DNA from: Sphingobacterium faecium
GTDB lineage: Bacteria > Bacteroidota > Bacteroidia > Sphingobacteriales > Sphingobacteriaceae
DNA length: 64,000 bases
Reading direction: 5' to 3'
Assembly (NCBI RefSeq): GCF_003054045.1
Contig: NZ_QBKH01000010.1
Location: 52,368-116,367, forward strand
In this document: positions 26,765 through 34,736 of the stretch, piece after piece
How the letters are laid out: each line of letters starts with the position of its first letter
Position numbering within the stretch: position 1 is the stretch's first letter
Notes under the pieces: generated by a model
Databases searched by the model: none
Seen by the model: only the letters and a program-made list of their open reading frames with translations
What the model was told of the DNA's origin: nothing
Program-made: the position numbers and the translations under genes

Positions 26765-27169
26765 TTAATCCCCACTCCATCGGCGATTATTTTTCTTTTC
26801 GGCTTGTTTCGCTTTTCGATCCAGTCGATCAAGAACTTTACGATATGGTATTTTCGTTTTCTTGCGTGCCTTAGTCGGTGTCAATGCTGTTTGGATAATA
26901 TGAAAAAAGCGCTCTATAGCTAATTCTTTGTTTTTTAATTGTGAGCGATCGGTATCACACTCCAATTGGAATACAGACTCTTTATTAATTCGATTACTTA
27001 AAACACTGCTTATTAGAGTTTTTTCATCTTCATTTAGGCACATACTTTCCGAAATATGCCATTGTAACAGCACTTTAGAGGATACTTTATTAACATGTTG
27101 CCCGCCTGCTCCTCCTGAACGTGCAAATTTAAAGGTTAATTCTTTTAATAATAATTCCCTATTTATCAT
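26765..27169 (-). CDS. arfB: Alternative ribosome-rescue peptidyl-tRNA hydrolase ArfB
   Basis: ArfB enters stalled ribosomes lacking a stop codon and hydrolyses the peptidyl-tRNA. The 134-residue protein has the release-factor motif GGQ at residues 22-24 in RSGGAGGQHVNKVSSKV and ends in a basic tail (from about residue 98) that would sit in the mRNA channel, as expected for ArfB rather than a truncated RF. It overlaps the upstream DUF1003 gene by 11 bases, indicating coupled expression. Confidence 0.93.
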   Translation of the reverse strand: MINRELLLKELTFKFARSGGAGGQHVNKVSSKVLLQWHISESMCLNEDEKTLISSVLSNRINKESVFQLECDTDRSQLKNKELAIERFFHIIQTALTPTKARKKTKIPYRKVLDRLDRKAKQAEKKNNRRWSGD

Positions 27170-27875
27170 GTGTATTTCTTTCCAATTTATCTATTTTTTC
27201 AATGAGATCTTTGACAATATCCAGTTGAAACTGTTGCATTTCTATCAACTCTTGTTCTTTATGAATCAACAAATGATCTATTTTTTCATGTAAAGTACGA
27301 ATTTCTAATTCAGCCTTAAGATTGATCATATAATCATTTTGTGCTCGTTTTCTATCTTTATCTTCTTGCCTGTTTTGACTCATCATAATAACTGGAGCTT
27401 GTAGCGCCGCTATACATGATAATAAGAGGTTGAGCAATATAAATGGATACGGATCGAAACCTTTGTCACTCAACCAATAAATATTCAACAGAATCCAGCA
27501 CATCAAAAATGCCAAAAATGACAATATAAAAGTCCAACTACCGCCAAAATTAGCAACTTTATCAGCTATTCTCTCTCCAAAAGATTCATTTATTTCTTCC
27601 TGATCGATCGAAGCGCTGAGGACTTGATTATTACTTAAACTTTCCACTACTAACTGATCAAGCTGTTTCAATTCTCCCAATTCATTTTTTAAAATAGTCG
27701 AAATATATTTTTCTTTATATCCATCCAATTCATTGGAAGAGATTAACGATTCTTTTGAAAACTCGGGAAAGTCTTCTTTAACAAGATCAAAAATTGAGTT
27801 TCTCAATGTTGATCCCAGCATTTTACTGCTGATAGGAAAAGTTTTTCCTGATATACTACTGACAAAAGTCTTCAT
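27159..27875 (-). CDS. DUF1003 membrane protein
   Basis: A 238-residue protein with two membrane spans (about 114-134 and 144-166) separated by a short loop, followed by a charged tail with coiled-coil character (EDKDRKRAQNDYMINLKAELEIRTLHEKIDHLL). The GERIADKVANFGGSWTFI stretch and APVIMMSQNRQ are the marks of DUF1003. The function of the family is unknown. It is the first gene of a two-gene unit with arfB. Confidence 0.85.
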   Translation of the reverse strand: MKTFVSSISGKTFPISSKMLGSTLRNSIFDLVKEDFPEFSKESLISSNELDGYKEKYISTILKNELGELKQLDQLVVESLSNNQVLSASIDQEEINESFGERIADKVANFGGSWTFILSFLAFLMCWILLNIYWLSDKGFDPYPFILLNLLLSCIAALQAPVIMMSQNRQEDKDRKRAQNDYMINLKAELEIRTLHEKIDHLLIHKEQELIEMQQFQLDIVKDLIEKIDKLERNTHDK

Positions 27876-28033
27876 AATAAGTTTACTAAATACGGTACAA
27901 GATAATTTTTTTCATTCAATAAAGCATCAATAACAGAGCAGCGGACTAAAATTGTGCTTCAAAAAATTATTGCATTCGTGTGATAGGCTGTTTTACAAAA
28001 TAATCTTTAATTTGCAGTAAATAAAAAAGCATT

Positions 28034-29170
28034 ATGAAAATTGGGATTGTATGTTATCCAACATTCGGCGGTAGTGGCGTCGTAGCGACAGAACTTGGAA
28101 AGGCTTTGGCTACGCATGGACATCAAGTTCATTTCATCACATACCGGCAACCTGCTCGCCTGGACTTTTTTTCGGAAAATCTATTTTATCATGAAGTCGC
28201 TGTTTCACAATACCCACTTTTTGATTTTTTACCTTACGAATCGGCATTAGCAAGTAAACTTGTTGATGTTGTGCGTTTTGAAAAACTGGATGTCATTCAT
28301 GTCCATTATGCTATTCCACATGCTTCAGCGGCTTTTATGGCTAAACAAATCTTGTTAACTTATGGCATTAACATCCCTGTTGTTACGACATTACATGGTA
28401 CTGATATTACGTTAGTAGGTAAAGATAAAAGTTTTAGTCCCGTGGTTACGTTTTCAATCAATCAATCGGATGGGGTGACAACAGTATCACAAAGTTTAAA
28501 AGATCAGACACTTACTTTTTTTGATATTCAAAGAGATATTCAAGTCATTCCAAATTTTATTGATCTGGAAAGATTCAGTATAAAAGATCGTTCTCATTTC
28601 AAAAGAGCTATTGCTCCAGGCAATGAACGCATTTTGATCCATACTTCAAATTTTAGAAAAGTAAAAAACACAGGTGATGTTATTCGGATTTTTCAAAAAG
28701 TAAATGAACATATTCCGAGCAAGCTGCTTATGGTAGGTGATGGTCCTGAACGGACTAATGCAGAGGAACTGTGTCGTGATCTTGGTGTCTGTCAAGATGT
28801 TCGCTTTTTAGGTAAGCAAGATGCTGTCGAGGAAATCTTATCGGTGTCGGATCTCTTTTTAATGCCTTCAAGTTCTGAAAGTTTTGGTCTTGCAGCTCTG
28901 GAAGCAATGGCATGTAAAGTTCCGGTTATTTCTACCAATACGGGTGGATTACCAGAGCTTAACGTAAATGGTGAAACAGGTTTTTTAAGTGATATCGGTG
29001 ATGTCGATGAGATGGCAAAAAATGCGATCTATATCTTAGAAGACAATGATCGTTTAGAAAAATTTAAAGATGCAGCATTAGCACGTGCCAAAACATTTCA
29101 GCTCAGTAATATCATGCCACAATATGAAGATTATTATAGGGAAGTGATAGAAAAAGTTAAAAATTCCTAA
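28034..29170 (+). CDS. bshA: N-acetyl-alpha-D-glucosaminyl L-malate synthase BshA
   Basis: BshA joins UDP-GlcNAc and L-malate in the first step of bacillithiol synthesis. The 378-residue GT4 glycosyltransferase starts MKIGIVCYPTFGGSGVVATELG and contains the YHEVAVSQYPLFDFLPYE block typical of BshA, plus the donor-site PSSSESFGLAALEAMA. The Bsh deacetylase and ligase genes are not in the window. The next gene, pyrH, has its own -7 box, so this is probably a single-gene transcript. Confidence 0.93.
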   Translation: MKIGIVCYPTFGGSGVVATELGKALATHGHQVHFITYRQPARLDFFSENLFYHEVAVSQYPLFDFLPYESALASKLVDVVRFEKLDVIHVHYAIPHASAAFMAKQILLTYGINIPVVTTLHGTDITLVGKDKSFSPVVTFSINQSDGVTTVSQSLKDQTLTFFDIQRDIQVIPNFIDLERFSIKDRSHFKRAIAPGNERILIHTSNFRKVKNTGDVIRIFQKVNEHIPSKLLMVGDGPERTNAEELCRDLGVCQDVRFLGKQDAVEEILSVSDLFLMPSSSESFGLAALEAMACKVPVISTNTGGLPELNVNGETGFLSDIGDVDEMAKNAIYILEDNDRLEKFKDAALARAKTFQLSNIMPQYEDYYREVIEKVKNS

Positions 29171-29210
29171 TAAATATGACTTTCGTCCTTATCGGATGAA
29201 AAAAAAATTT

Positions 29211-29218
29211 TATCTTTG
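29211..29218 (+). promoter_or_regulatory. -7 box upstream of pyrH
   Basis: TATCTTTG is an exact match to TAnnTTTG, 29 bases before the pyrH ATG. No clear -33 element is seen. Confidence 0.5.
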
Positions 29219-29247
29219 GCCTTTGGAGAATTTCCAAAAAAACAATT

Positions 29248-29952
29248 ATGAAATACAAACGTATCCTATTAAAACTTAGCGGCGAATCCTTAATGGGAGA
29301 TCAAAGCTATGGCATTGACATCAAGAGAGTTGCACAATATGCAAAAGATATCAAAGAGTTACATACTCAAGGTTTAGAAATTGCTATTGTTATTGGTGGA
29401 GGTAATATCTATAGAGGTTTAAGTGCCGAACAATCAGGTATGGACCGCGTACAAGCGGATTATATGGGCATGCTAGCAACTGTCATCAATAGTATGGCAC
29501 TGCAAGATGGTCTTGAAAAAGTAGGTTTAAAAACTCGTTTGTTGACAGCGATCAAGATGGAACAGATCTGCGAGCCTTTTATTCGTAGAAGAGCTGTGCG
29601 CCATTTGGAAAAGGGACGTATTGTCATCTTTGGAGCGGGAACAGGTAATCCATATTTTACAACAGATACTGCTGCTTCACTTCGTGCTATTGAAATTAAT
29701 GCAGATGCAGTTTTAAAAGGTACACGTGTGGATGGTATTTATACCGCAGACCCAGAGAAAGATCCTTCTGCTACACGTTTTGATGAAATTTCATTTACAG
29801 AAGTTTATCAAAGAGGTTTAAACGTAATGGACATGACAGCTTTTACATTGTGTCAAGAAAATAACTTACCGATTATTGTGTTCGACATGAATAAGCCTGG
29901 TAACTTGTCAAAATTAGCAAACGGGGAACCTGTAGGTACAATCGTACGCTAA
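29248..29952 (+). CDS. pyrH: UMP kinase
   Basis: PyrH phosphorylates UMP to UDP in pyrimidine synthesis. The 234-residue amino-acid-kinase-fold protein has KYKRILLKLSGESLMG, the GGGNIYRG loop, and DGIYTADPEKDPSA near the nucleotide site. It is followed after 31 bases by frr, the widely conserved pyrH-frr order. Confidence 0.97.
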   Translation: MKYKRILLKLSGESLMGDQSYGIDIKRVAQYAKDIKELHTQGLEIAIVIGGGNIYRGLSAEQSGMDRVQADYMGMLATVINSMALQDGLEKVGLKTRLLTAIKMEQICEPFIRRRAVRHLEKGRIVIFGAGTGNPYFTTDTAASLRAIEINADAVLKGTRVDGIYTADPEKDPSATRFDEISFTEVYQRGLNVMDMTAFTLCQENNLPIIVFDMNKPGNLSKLANGEPVGTIVR

Positions 29953-29983
29953 TCATAAAAACAGAAAAAAACGATATTAAGAT

Positions 29984-30547
29984 ATGAATGAATTGATTTC
30001 ACTTGAATTGGACGATTGTAAGGAGAGTATGTCCAAAGCTGTTTCTTTTACAGAATCAGAATTAACAAAAATTCGTGCCGGAAAAGCTTCGCCCGCTATG
30101 TTAGATGGTATTTCTGTAGATTACTACGGATCTCCAACTCCATTGTCTCAAGTTAGTAATATTAATACAACTGACGCACGTACAATTGTTATCCAACCAT
30201 GGGAAAAACAATTGATCAATGCAATTGAAAAAGCCATTACTGATGCTAATCTTGGTGTAAATCCACAAAATGATGGTATTGTCATCCGTTTGGTAATTCC
30301 TGCTTTGACAGAAGAAAGAAGACGTGATCTTGTTAGAAAGGCAAAAGAAGAAACTGAAAAAGGTCGTGTTGTCGTTCGTAATATCCGTAAAGAGACAAAT
30401 GAGTCTTTGAAAAAGTTGAAAAATGACGGAGCTTCTGAAGACGAGATCAAAGTTGGTGAAGCTGAAGTTCAGAAATTGACAGACTTATTTATTGCAAAAG
30501 TGGATAAATTAGCTGAATTAAAAGAAAAAGATATCATGACGGTATAA
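29984..30547 (+). CDS. frr: Ribosome recycling factor
   Basis: Frr, with EF-G, splits the post-termination ribosome. The 187-residue protein has the family's GKASPAMLDGISVDYYGSPTPL stretch near the N-terminus and the helical ERRRDLVRKAKEETEKGRVVVRNIRKE block. Length is normal. It forms a unit with pyrH and is followed by a strong terminator. Confidence 0.97.
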   Translation: MNELISLELDDCKESMSKAVSFTESELTKIRAGKASPAMLDGISVDYYGSPTPLSQVSNINTTDARTIVIQPWEKQLINAIEKAITDANLGVNPQNDGIVIRLVIPALTEERRRDLVRKAKEETEKGRVVVRNIRKETNESLKKLKNDGASEDEIKVGEAEVQKLTDLFIAKVDKLAELKEKDIMTV

Positions 30548-30568
30548 TTTTCTTAAAAAATAAAACAA

Positions 30569-30606
30569 AAAATGGGGATGTAGAAGATACATTCCCATTT
30601 TTTGTT
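30569..30606 (+). terminator. Terminator after frr
   Basis: AAATGGGGATGTA and TACATTCCCATTT (one G-T pair) with a five-base loop, followed by TTTG. Confidence 0.85.
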
Positions 30607-30677
30607 TATAATAATGGTTTTCTTTAAAATTAGTTGTAACTTAATCCTTAAACTAAACGACAAACAAATTAAACAGT

Positions 30678-31661
30678 ATGAATAATTCACGCCGTCAATT
30701 TATCAAAAAAGCTGGTCTTGGACTTTCTGCAGCATATTTCCTACCACAATTGCTCTCATGTGAAAATAAAAAAATGGGTATTGATTCTCCTTTTACCAAC
30801 CTAGGGGTCCAGCTTTATTCCATTCGTGATCTGATGGCTGCAAATCCAACGGATTCCTTACAACAGGTTGCAAAGATTGGCTATAAACACGTAGAGACAT
30901 ATGGAATAGATCCTGTTACAAAATCTTTTTGGGGTCTAGATTACAAGGCATTAAAAAAAGTCTTAGATGATAATGGATTAAAGTCGCACAGTGGCCATTA
31001 CGACATGTCTAAGTACTTCAGTCGTAATCATCAGGATAAAGAGGATCTTAATATCTACTTTGATGCGGCAAAAGAACTAGGTCAAGAGTATGTCATAGCT
31101 CCAGTATCTCCAATGTTTGACATTTCTGCTTTGAAGAAAGATGATTATCTATACATAGCAGAGCAATTGAATAAGGCTGGTGAAGAGGCTAAAAAACATG
31201 GATTGAAAGTTGCCTTCCATAATCATTTTTGGGAATTTAGGGATTTAGGTAATGGCACCAGAGGTGAGGAAGTTCTACTAGCATTTACTGAGCCTGATTT
31301 GGTTGATTTTGAACTGGATTTATATTGGGCTGAAAAAGCGGGAATGAATCCAGTCAGTTTGTTTGAGAAATTCCCTAACCGATTCAAATTGTGGCATATC
31401 AAAGATATGGATAAAGGGTTTACTAAAACAATTGTCGGTCCTGAATTTGATAAATTAGACTTTGGTGCGATCTCAAAAGAAGTGAAATATACAGAGGTTG
31501 GTACTGGTCATATTGACTTCATCGCTATCGCTCAGGCGAAAGCAAAAGCAGGTTTAAAATATGCTTTTGTAGAACAAGATGACATTTATATACCTAACAA
31601 GTTTGAGAGTTTAAAAAAGAGCTACGATTACGTACAGGAGCATTTAGGAAAAATATCATAA
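30678..31661 (+). CDS. Sugar phosphate isomerase/epimerase-like lipoprotein with Tat signal
   Basis: A 327-residue protein of the xylose-isomerase-like TIM-barrel (AP_endonuc_2) superfamily. The N-terminus has a twin-arginine motif, SRRQFIKK (Arg 5, 6), a hydrophobic stretch and a lipobox LLSC (Cys 28), so it is probably folded in the cytoplasm, exported by Tat and lipidated. The body has NLGVQLYSIRD, HNHFWEF, DFELDLYWAEKAG, WHIKDMD and FVEQDD, the metal-ligand positions of the superfamily. The sugar substrate is unknown; family members with this signal often act on inositol or keto-sugars. It lies alone between two terminators. Confidence 0.85.
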   Translation: MNNSRRQFIKKAGLGLSAAYFLPQLLSCENKKMGIDSPFTNLGVQLYSIRDLMAANPTDSLQQVAKIGYKHVETYGIDPVTKSFWGLDYKALKKVLDDNGLKSHSGHYDMSKYFSRNHQDKEDLNIYFDAAKELGQEYVIAPVSPMFDISALKKDDYLYIAEQLNKAGEEAKKHGLKVAFHNHFWEFRDLGNGTRGEEVLLAFTEPDLVDFELDLYWAEKAGMNPVSLFEKFPNRFKLWHIKDMDKGFTKTIVGPEFDKLDFGAISKEVKYTEVGTGHIDFIAIAQAKAKAGLKYAFVEQDDIYIPNKFESLKKSYDYVQEHLGKIS

Positions 31662-31704
31662 CAAAATAAAAAGGGGCTTAGCCCCTTTTTATTTTGTTAT
31701 GATA
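31654..31704. terminator. Bidirectional terminator, 24-bp perfect stem
   Basis: Perfect 24-bp arms (31654-31677 and 31681-31704) flank a TTA loop; the centre is AAAAGGGGC-TTA-GCCCCTTTT. It includes the stop codon of the isomerase gene and lies seven bases from the stop of the converging purE, so it can end both transcripts. Confidence 0.85.
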
Positions 31705-31711
31705 ACGACTA

Positions 31712-32221
31712 TTAGAAGTTCATTTTTTCGACTTCTTCAGCTGTTTCAATTACTTTTTCTGCCAAATCAGCTTTAAAAGCAATGATATTTTTTTCAATTT
31801 GTTTATCTTGAGTCCCAAGGATCTGAGCGGCTAGAATACCTGCATTTTTAGCCGCATTTAAAGCAACTGTAGCGACAGGAATACCATTGGGCATCTGCAA
31901 TATTGACAGGACCGAATCCCAGCCATCAATCGAATTGGATGACTTTACAGGAACTCCGATAACAGGTAAATGCGTAATGGAGGCTACCATACCTGGTAAA
32001 TGGGCTGCGCCACCTGCTCCAGCAATAATAACCTTTAAACCTCTTTTTGACGCATCTTGTGCATAATCAAACATTCTCTGAGGAGTACGGTGGGCAGAAA
32101 CAATAGTCACCTCAAAAGGTACTCCTAATGTCTTTAATACATCTACCGCATCTTGCATAACAGGTAAGTCTGATTTACTTCCCATAATAATTCCAACTAG
32201 GGCTTGGTTCACTGTTGACAT
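31712..32221 (-). CDS. purE: N5-carboxyaminoimidazole ribonucleotide mutase
   Basis: PurE rearranges N5-CAIR to CAIR in purine synthesis. The 169-residue protein has VGIIMGSKSDLPVM and SAHRTPQRM, marks of class I PurE. The purK gene lies five bases upstream, which fits the class I route (PurK then PurE). It is last in the nuoA-nuoB-purK-purE row. Confidence 0.97.
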   Translation of the reverse strand: MSTVNQALVGIIMGSKSDLPVMQDAVDVLKTLGVPFEVTIVSAHRTPQRMFDYAQDASKRGLKVIIAGAGGAAHLPGMVASITHLPVIGVPVKSSNSIDGWDSVLSILQMPNGIPVATVALNAAKNAGILAAQILGTQDKQIEKNIIAFKADLAEKVIETAEEVEKMNF

Positions 32222-32226
32222 ATATT

Positions 32227-33369
32227 TTAAGCTTTTACTTTCAAAATTTCTTGTACTTTTCTGGCATTACTGATCGCTAATTCTCGATCGTCATTGATGA
32301 TGCATACGTGTCCCATCTTTCGGAAAGGTTTTGTAAATTTCTTTCCATACAAATGTACATACACTCCCTCCATGGCTAAAATCTCTTCAACACCTTCGTA
32401 TTTTGCTAAGCCCTCATAGCCTTCCTCTCCTAAAAGATTAATCATCACTGCATTGGAACGACAGCGGGTATCTCCTAGAGGTAAATTAAAGATCGCCCTT
32501 AGGTGTTGAGCAAATTGGGATACATAATTACCTTCAATCGTCTGATGTCCACTATTGTGTGTACGAGGGGCTAGTTCATTGACTAATATCTCCCCATCTT
32601 TTGTCAAGAACATTTCAACGGCTAATAATCCAACTATCTGTAGATCATTAGCAATCTTCTTAGCTAACTCTTCTGCTCGTTGCTGAATATCAAAACCATA
32701 AGTAGATGGTGCAATCAGAAATTCAACTAGATTAGCCTCTGGATTGAATTCCATCTCCACCATAGGAAAAGTCGCTACATCACCATTATCATTTCTTGCA
32801 ACAATAACAGCAATTTCTTTCTCAAAATCTACCCATTCTTCTATTAAAGATGGTTCATCAAAAGCAGTTTCTAAATCCGCTAACGAATTAATTTTCTTTA
32901 CTCCTTTACCGTCATAACCATCTTTGCGAAGCTTCTGAATATACGGTATACTTAAATTAGCATTAGTCAGATGTTCTTTAGTAGAAATCAGCTGAAATAA
33001 TGAAGTCGGGATGTCATTTTGTTTAAAGAATTGTTTTTGTAACCCTTTATCTTGTATCAATCTGATGATACGTGATTGTGGATAAACGAGAACGCCCTCT
33101 TCTTCTAATTTTTCCAACGCATCCACATTGACCTTTTCAATCTCGATAGTAATCATATCAAGATCTTTTCCAAAATTGTATACGGTTTCAAAATCGCTCA
33201 AAGAGCCACACTCAAAACGATTGCATAATTTACGGCAAGGAGCATTCTTATCTGGATCAAGGATATGAACATTAACATTATAATTAATGGCCTCTTGAAT
33301 CAACATTCGGCCCAATTGACCACCGCCAAGAACACCTAATTGCAAATCACCATAAAAATCTTTTCCCAT
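32227..33369 (-). CDS. purK: 5-(carboxyamino)imidazole ribonucleotide synthase
   Basis: PurK carboxylates AIR with ATP and bicarbonate. The 380-residue ATP-grasp enzyme begins with LGVLGGGQLGRMLIQEA and contains LRKDGYDGKGV and NELAPRTHNSGHQTIEG. It lies 26 bases after nuoB and five before purE, so purine genes appear to ride on the nuoAB transcript unless a promoter lies inside nuoB. Confidence 0.96.
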   Translation of the reverse strand: MGKDFYGDLQLGVLGGGQLGRMLIQEAINYNVNVHILDPDKNAPCRKLCNRFECGSLSDFETVYNFGKDLDMITIEIEKVNVDALEKLEEEGVLVYPQSRIIRLIQDKGLQKQFFKQNDIPTSLFQLISTKEHLTNANLSIPYIQKLRKDGYDGKGVKKINSLADLETAFDEPSLIEEWVDFEKEIAVIVARNDNGDVATFPMVEMEFNPEANLVEFLIAPSTYGFDIQQRAEELAKKIANDLQIVGLLAVEMFLTKDGEILVNELAPRTHNSGHQTIEGNYVSQFAQHLRAIFNLPLGDTRCRSNAVMINLLGEEGYEGLAKYEGVEEILAMEGVYVHLYGKKFTKPFRKMGHVCIINDDRELAISNARKVQEILKVKA

Positions 33370-33395
33370 GTCTATTTTTCTATATCTATTCTATT

Positions 33396-33899
33396 TTAAG
33401 CTTTCTGATTGAACAACTGCTCTCCCAGTAAACTTTCTTTTTCAATTTTCTTTTGTAATTCTAAAAAAGCACCAATCAATGCTTCGGGCCTAGGAGGACA
33501 TCCTTGCACGTATACATCGACGGGTATAACGCGGTCAACACCTTTCACAACATGATAACCATGTTGCCAATAAGGTCCTCCACAATTTGAGCATGATCCC
33601 ATGGAGATCACATATTTTGGCTCCGGCATCTGCTCATACAGCTTGCGAATACGATCTGCCATTTTGAACGTTACTGTACCCGCTATAATCATCACATCTG
33701 ACTGCCTTGGAGAAGGTCGAGGAAATACACCTAAACGATCCAAATCATAATTTGCAGCCATGGCTCCCATCATCTCAATAGCGCAACAGGCTATTCCAAA
33801 ACTGATTGGCCACATTGATGACAATCTTGCCCAATTGAGCAGGTCATCTAATTTGGCAACGATCACACCATTATTCTGTATTTGACTATCTAAACTCAT
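33396..33899 (-). CDS. nuoB: NADH-quinone oxidoreductase subunit B
   Basis: NuoB carries cluster N2 of respiratory complex I, next to the quinone site. The 167-residue protein has the tandem cysteines in ACCAIEMM, then GSCSNCGG and GCPPRPEA, all four N2 ligands. It overlaps nuoA by four bases (ATGA). The usual next gene, nuoC, is not here; purK follows instead. Confidence 0.95.
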   Translation of the reverse strand: MSLDSQIQNNGVIVAKLDDLLNWARLSSMWPISFGIACCAIEMMGAMAANYDLDRLGVFPRPSPRQSDVMIIAGTVTFKMADRIRKLYEQMPEPKYVISMGSCSNCGGPYWQHGYHVVKGVDRVIPVDVYVQGCPPRPEALIGAFLELQKKIEKESLLGEQLFNQKA

Positions 33900-34492
33900 G
33901 ATGTTGCTCCTGGTTTTTTAAATCTGGGTTTAAAAGCTACTTTTGGTGACGTTGATACAGAATCAGTCTTTACTATACTCGTATCTTCGCGTAGATCTTC
34001 TCTATGATTTCGTAACTCATAAGTTGCTTGGTTCAACCTATCATAAGCTGCACTTGGAATATGCACATTCACTTGAGGTCGTTGATGAATTGGCTTTACC
34101 CACTCTAAGTCTCCCTTTACCCAAACAAAGATCAATCCTATGATCAGTATTCCGACAAATAATGCCATTTCAATCAATGTAAACCAACCCCATCTCCCAT
34201 CGGCGGTGATATATTCAGCTTGTCCAAAGACAGTGGCCCAAGGGAAAATAAAAATTAGTTCTACATCAAAAAGTAAAAATATGAGTGCAATAACATAAAA
34301 CCTAGGATTAAATTGAATCCAAGAAGAGCCTACAGCATCTTCACCACATTCATATGTACTCAATTTTTGGGGTGTAGGTTTTTTCACAGACAGTGTTCTT
34401 GCTGCCATAATGGTCATCGCAACTAAAAATATCCCTACCAAAATTATGATAAGTATCTTTCCGTATTCCGATAATTGCCCGGGGTCATCCAT
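33896..34492 (-). CDS. nuoA: NADH-quinone oxidoreductase subunit A, with C-terminal extension
   Basis: NuoA is a three-span membrane subunit of complex I. Spans lie at about residues 12-33, 68-92 and 105-125, and KLSTYECGED and the RFYVIALIFLLFDVELIFIFPWA block are diagnostic. At 198 residues it is longer than the common 120-150; the extra part (about 128-198) is polar and charged with no known domain, and would be outside the membrane. A -7 box lies only seven bases before the ATG. Confidence 0.94.
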   Translation of the reverse strand: MDDPGQLSEYGKILIIILVGIFLVAMTIMAARTLSVKKPTPQKLSTYECGEDAVGSSWIQFNPRFYVIALIFLLFDVELIFIFPWATVFGQAEYITADGRWGWFTLIEMALFVGILIIGLIFVWVKGDLEWVKPIHQRPQVNVHIPSAAYDRLNQATYELRNHREDLREDTSIVKTDSVSTSPKVAFKPRFKKPGATS

Positions 34493-34499
34493 TGTGTTA

Positions 34500-34507
34500 C
34501 AAAGTTA
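34500..34507 (-). promoter_or_regulatory. -7 box close to the nuoA start
   Basis: Minus-strand TAACTTTG matches TAnnTTTG exactly and ends seven bases before the ATG, so the transcript would have almost no leader. Confidence 0.45.
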
Positions 34508-34675
34508 AAAAATAATTCTATTACAATTAGAACTAAGTCTAAAATACAAAAAATAAATACGAATGATGAAAGCATAAAACTATAATCTAATCTTTTTATC
34601 GTTTATACATCCATCCTCATAAGATCTTATAATGGCAATAAAGACTATTTTAGAATTTTAATAAATCATATTCTA

Positions 34676-34710
34676 AAAAAATACCCTAAAAATTGTCAAT
34701 TTTTAGGGTA
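34676..34710 (-). terminator. Terminator after ffh
   Basis: Perfect 14-bp arms TACCCTAAAAATTG (34682-34695) and CAATTTTTAGGGTA (34697-34710), followed on the minus strand by seven T. Confidence 0.85.
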
Positions 34711-34736
34711 CAATGGATCTATCAATACGTTGTATC

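Noticed and set aside
31654..31704. The 24-bp inverted repeat as an insertion-sequence end or attachment site
   Set aside because: It is a hairpin with a three-base loop and T runs between converging genes, which a shared terminator explains.
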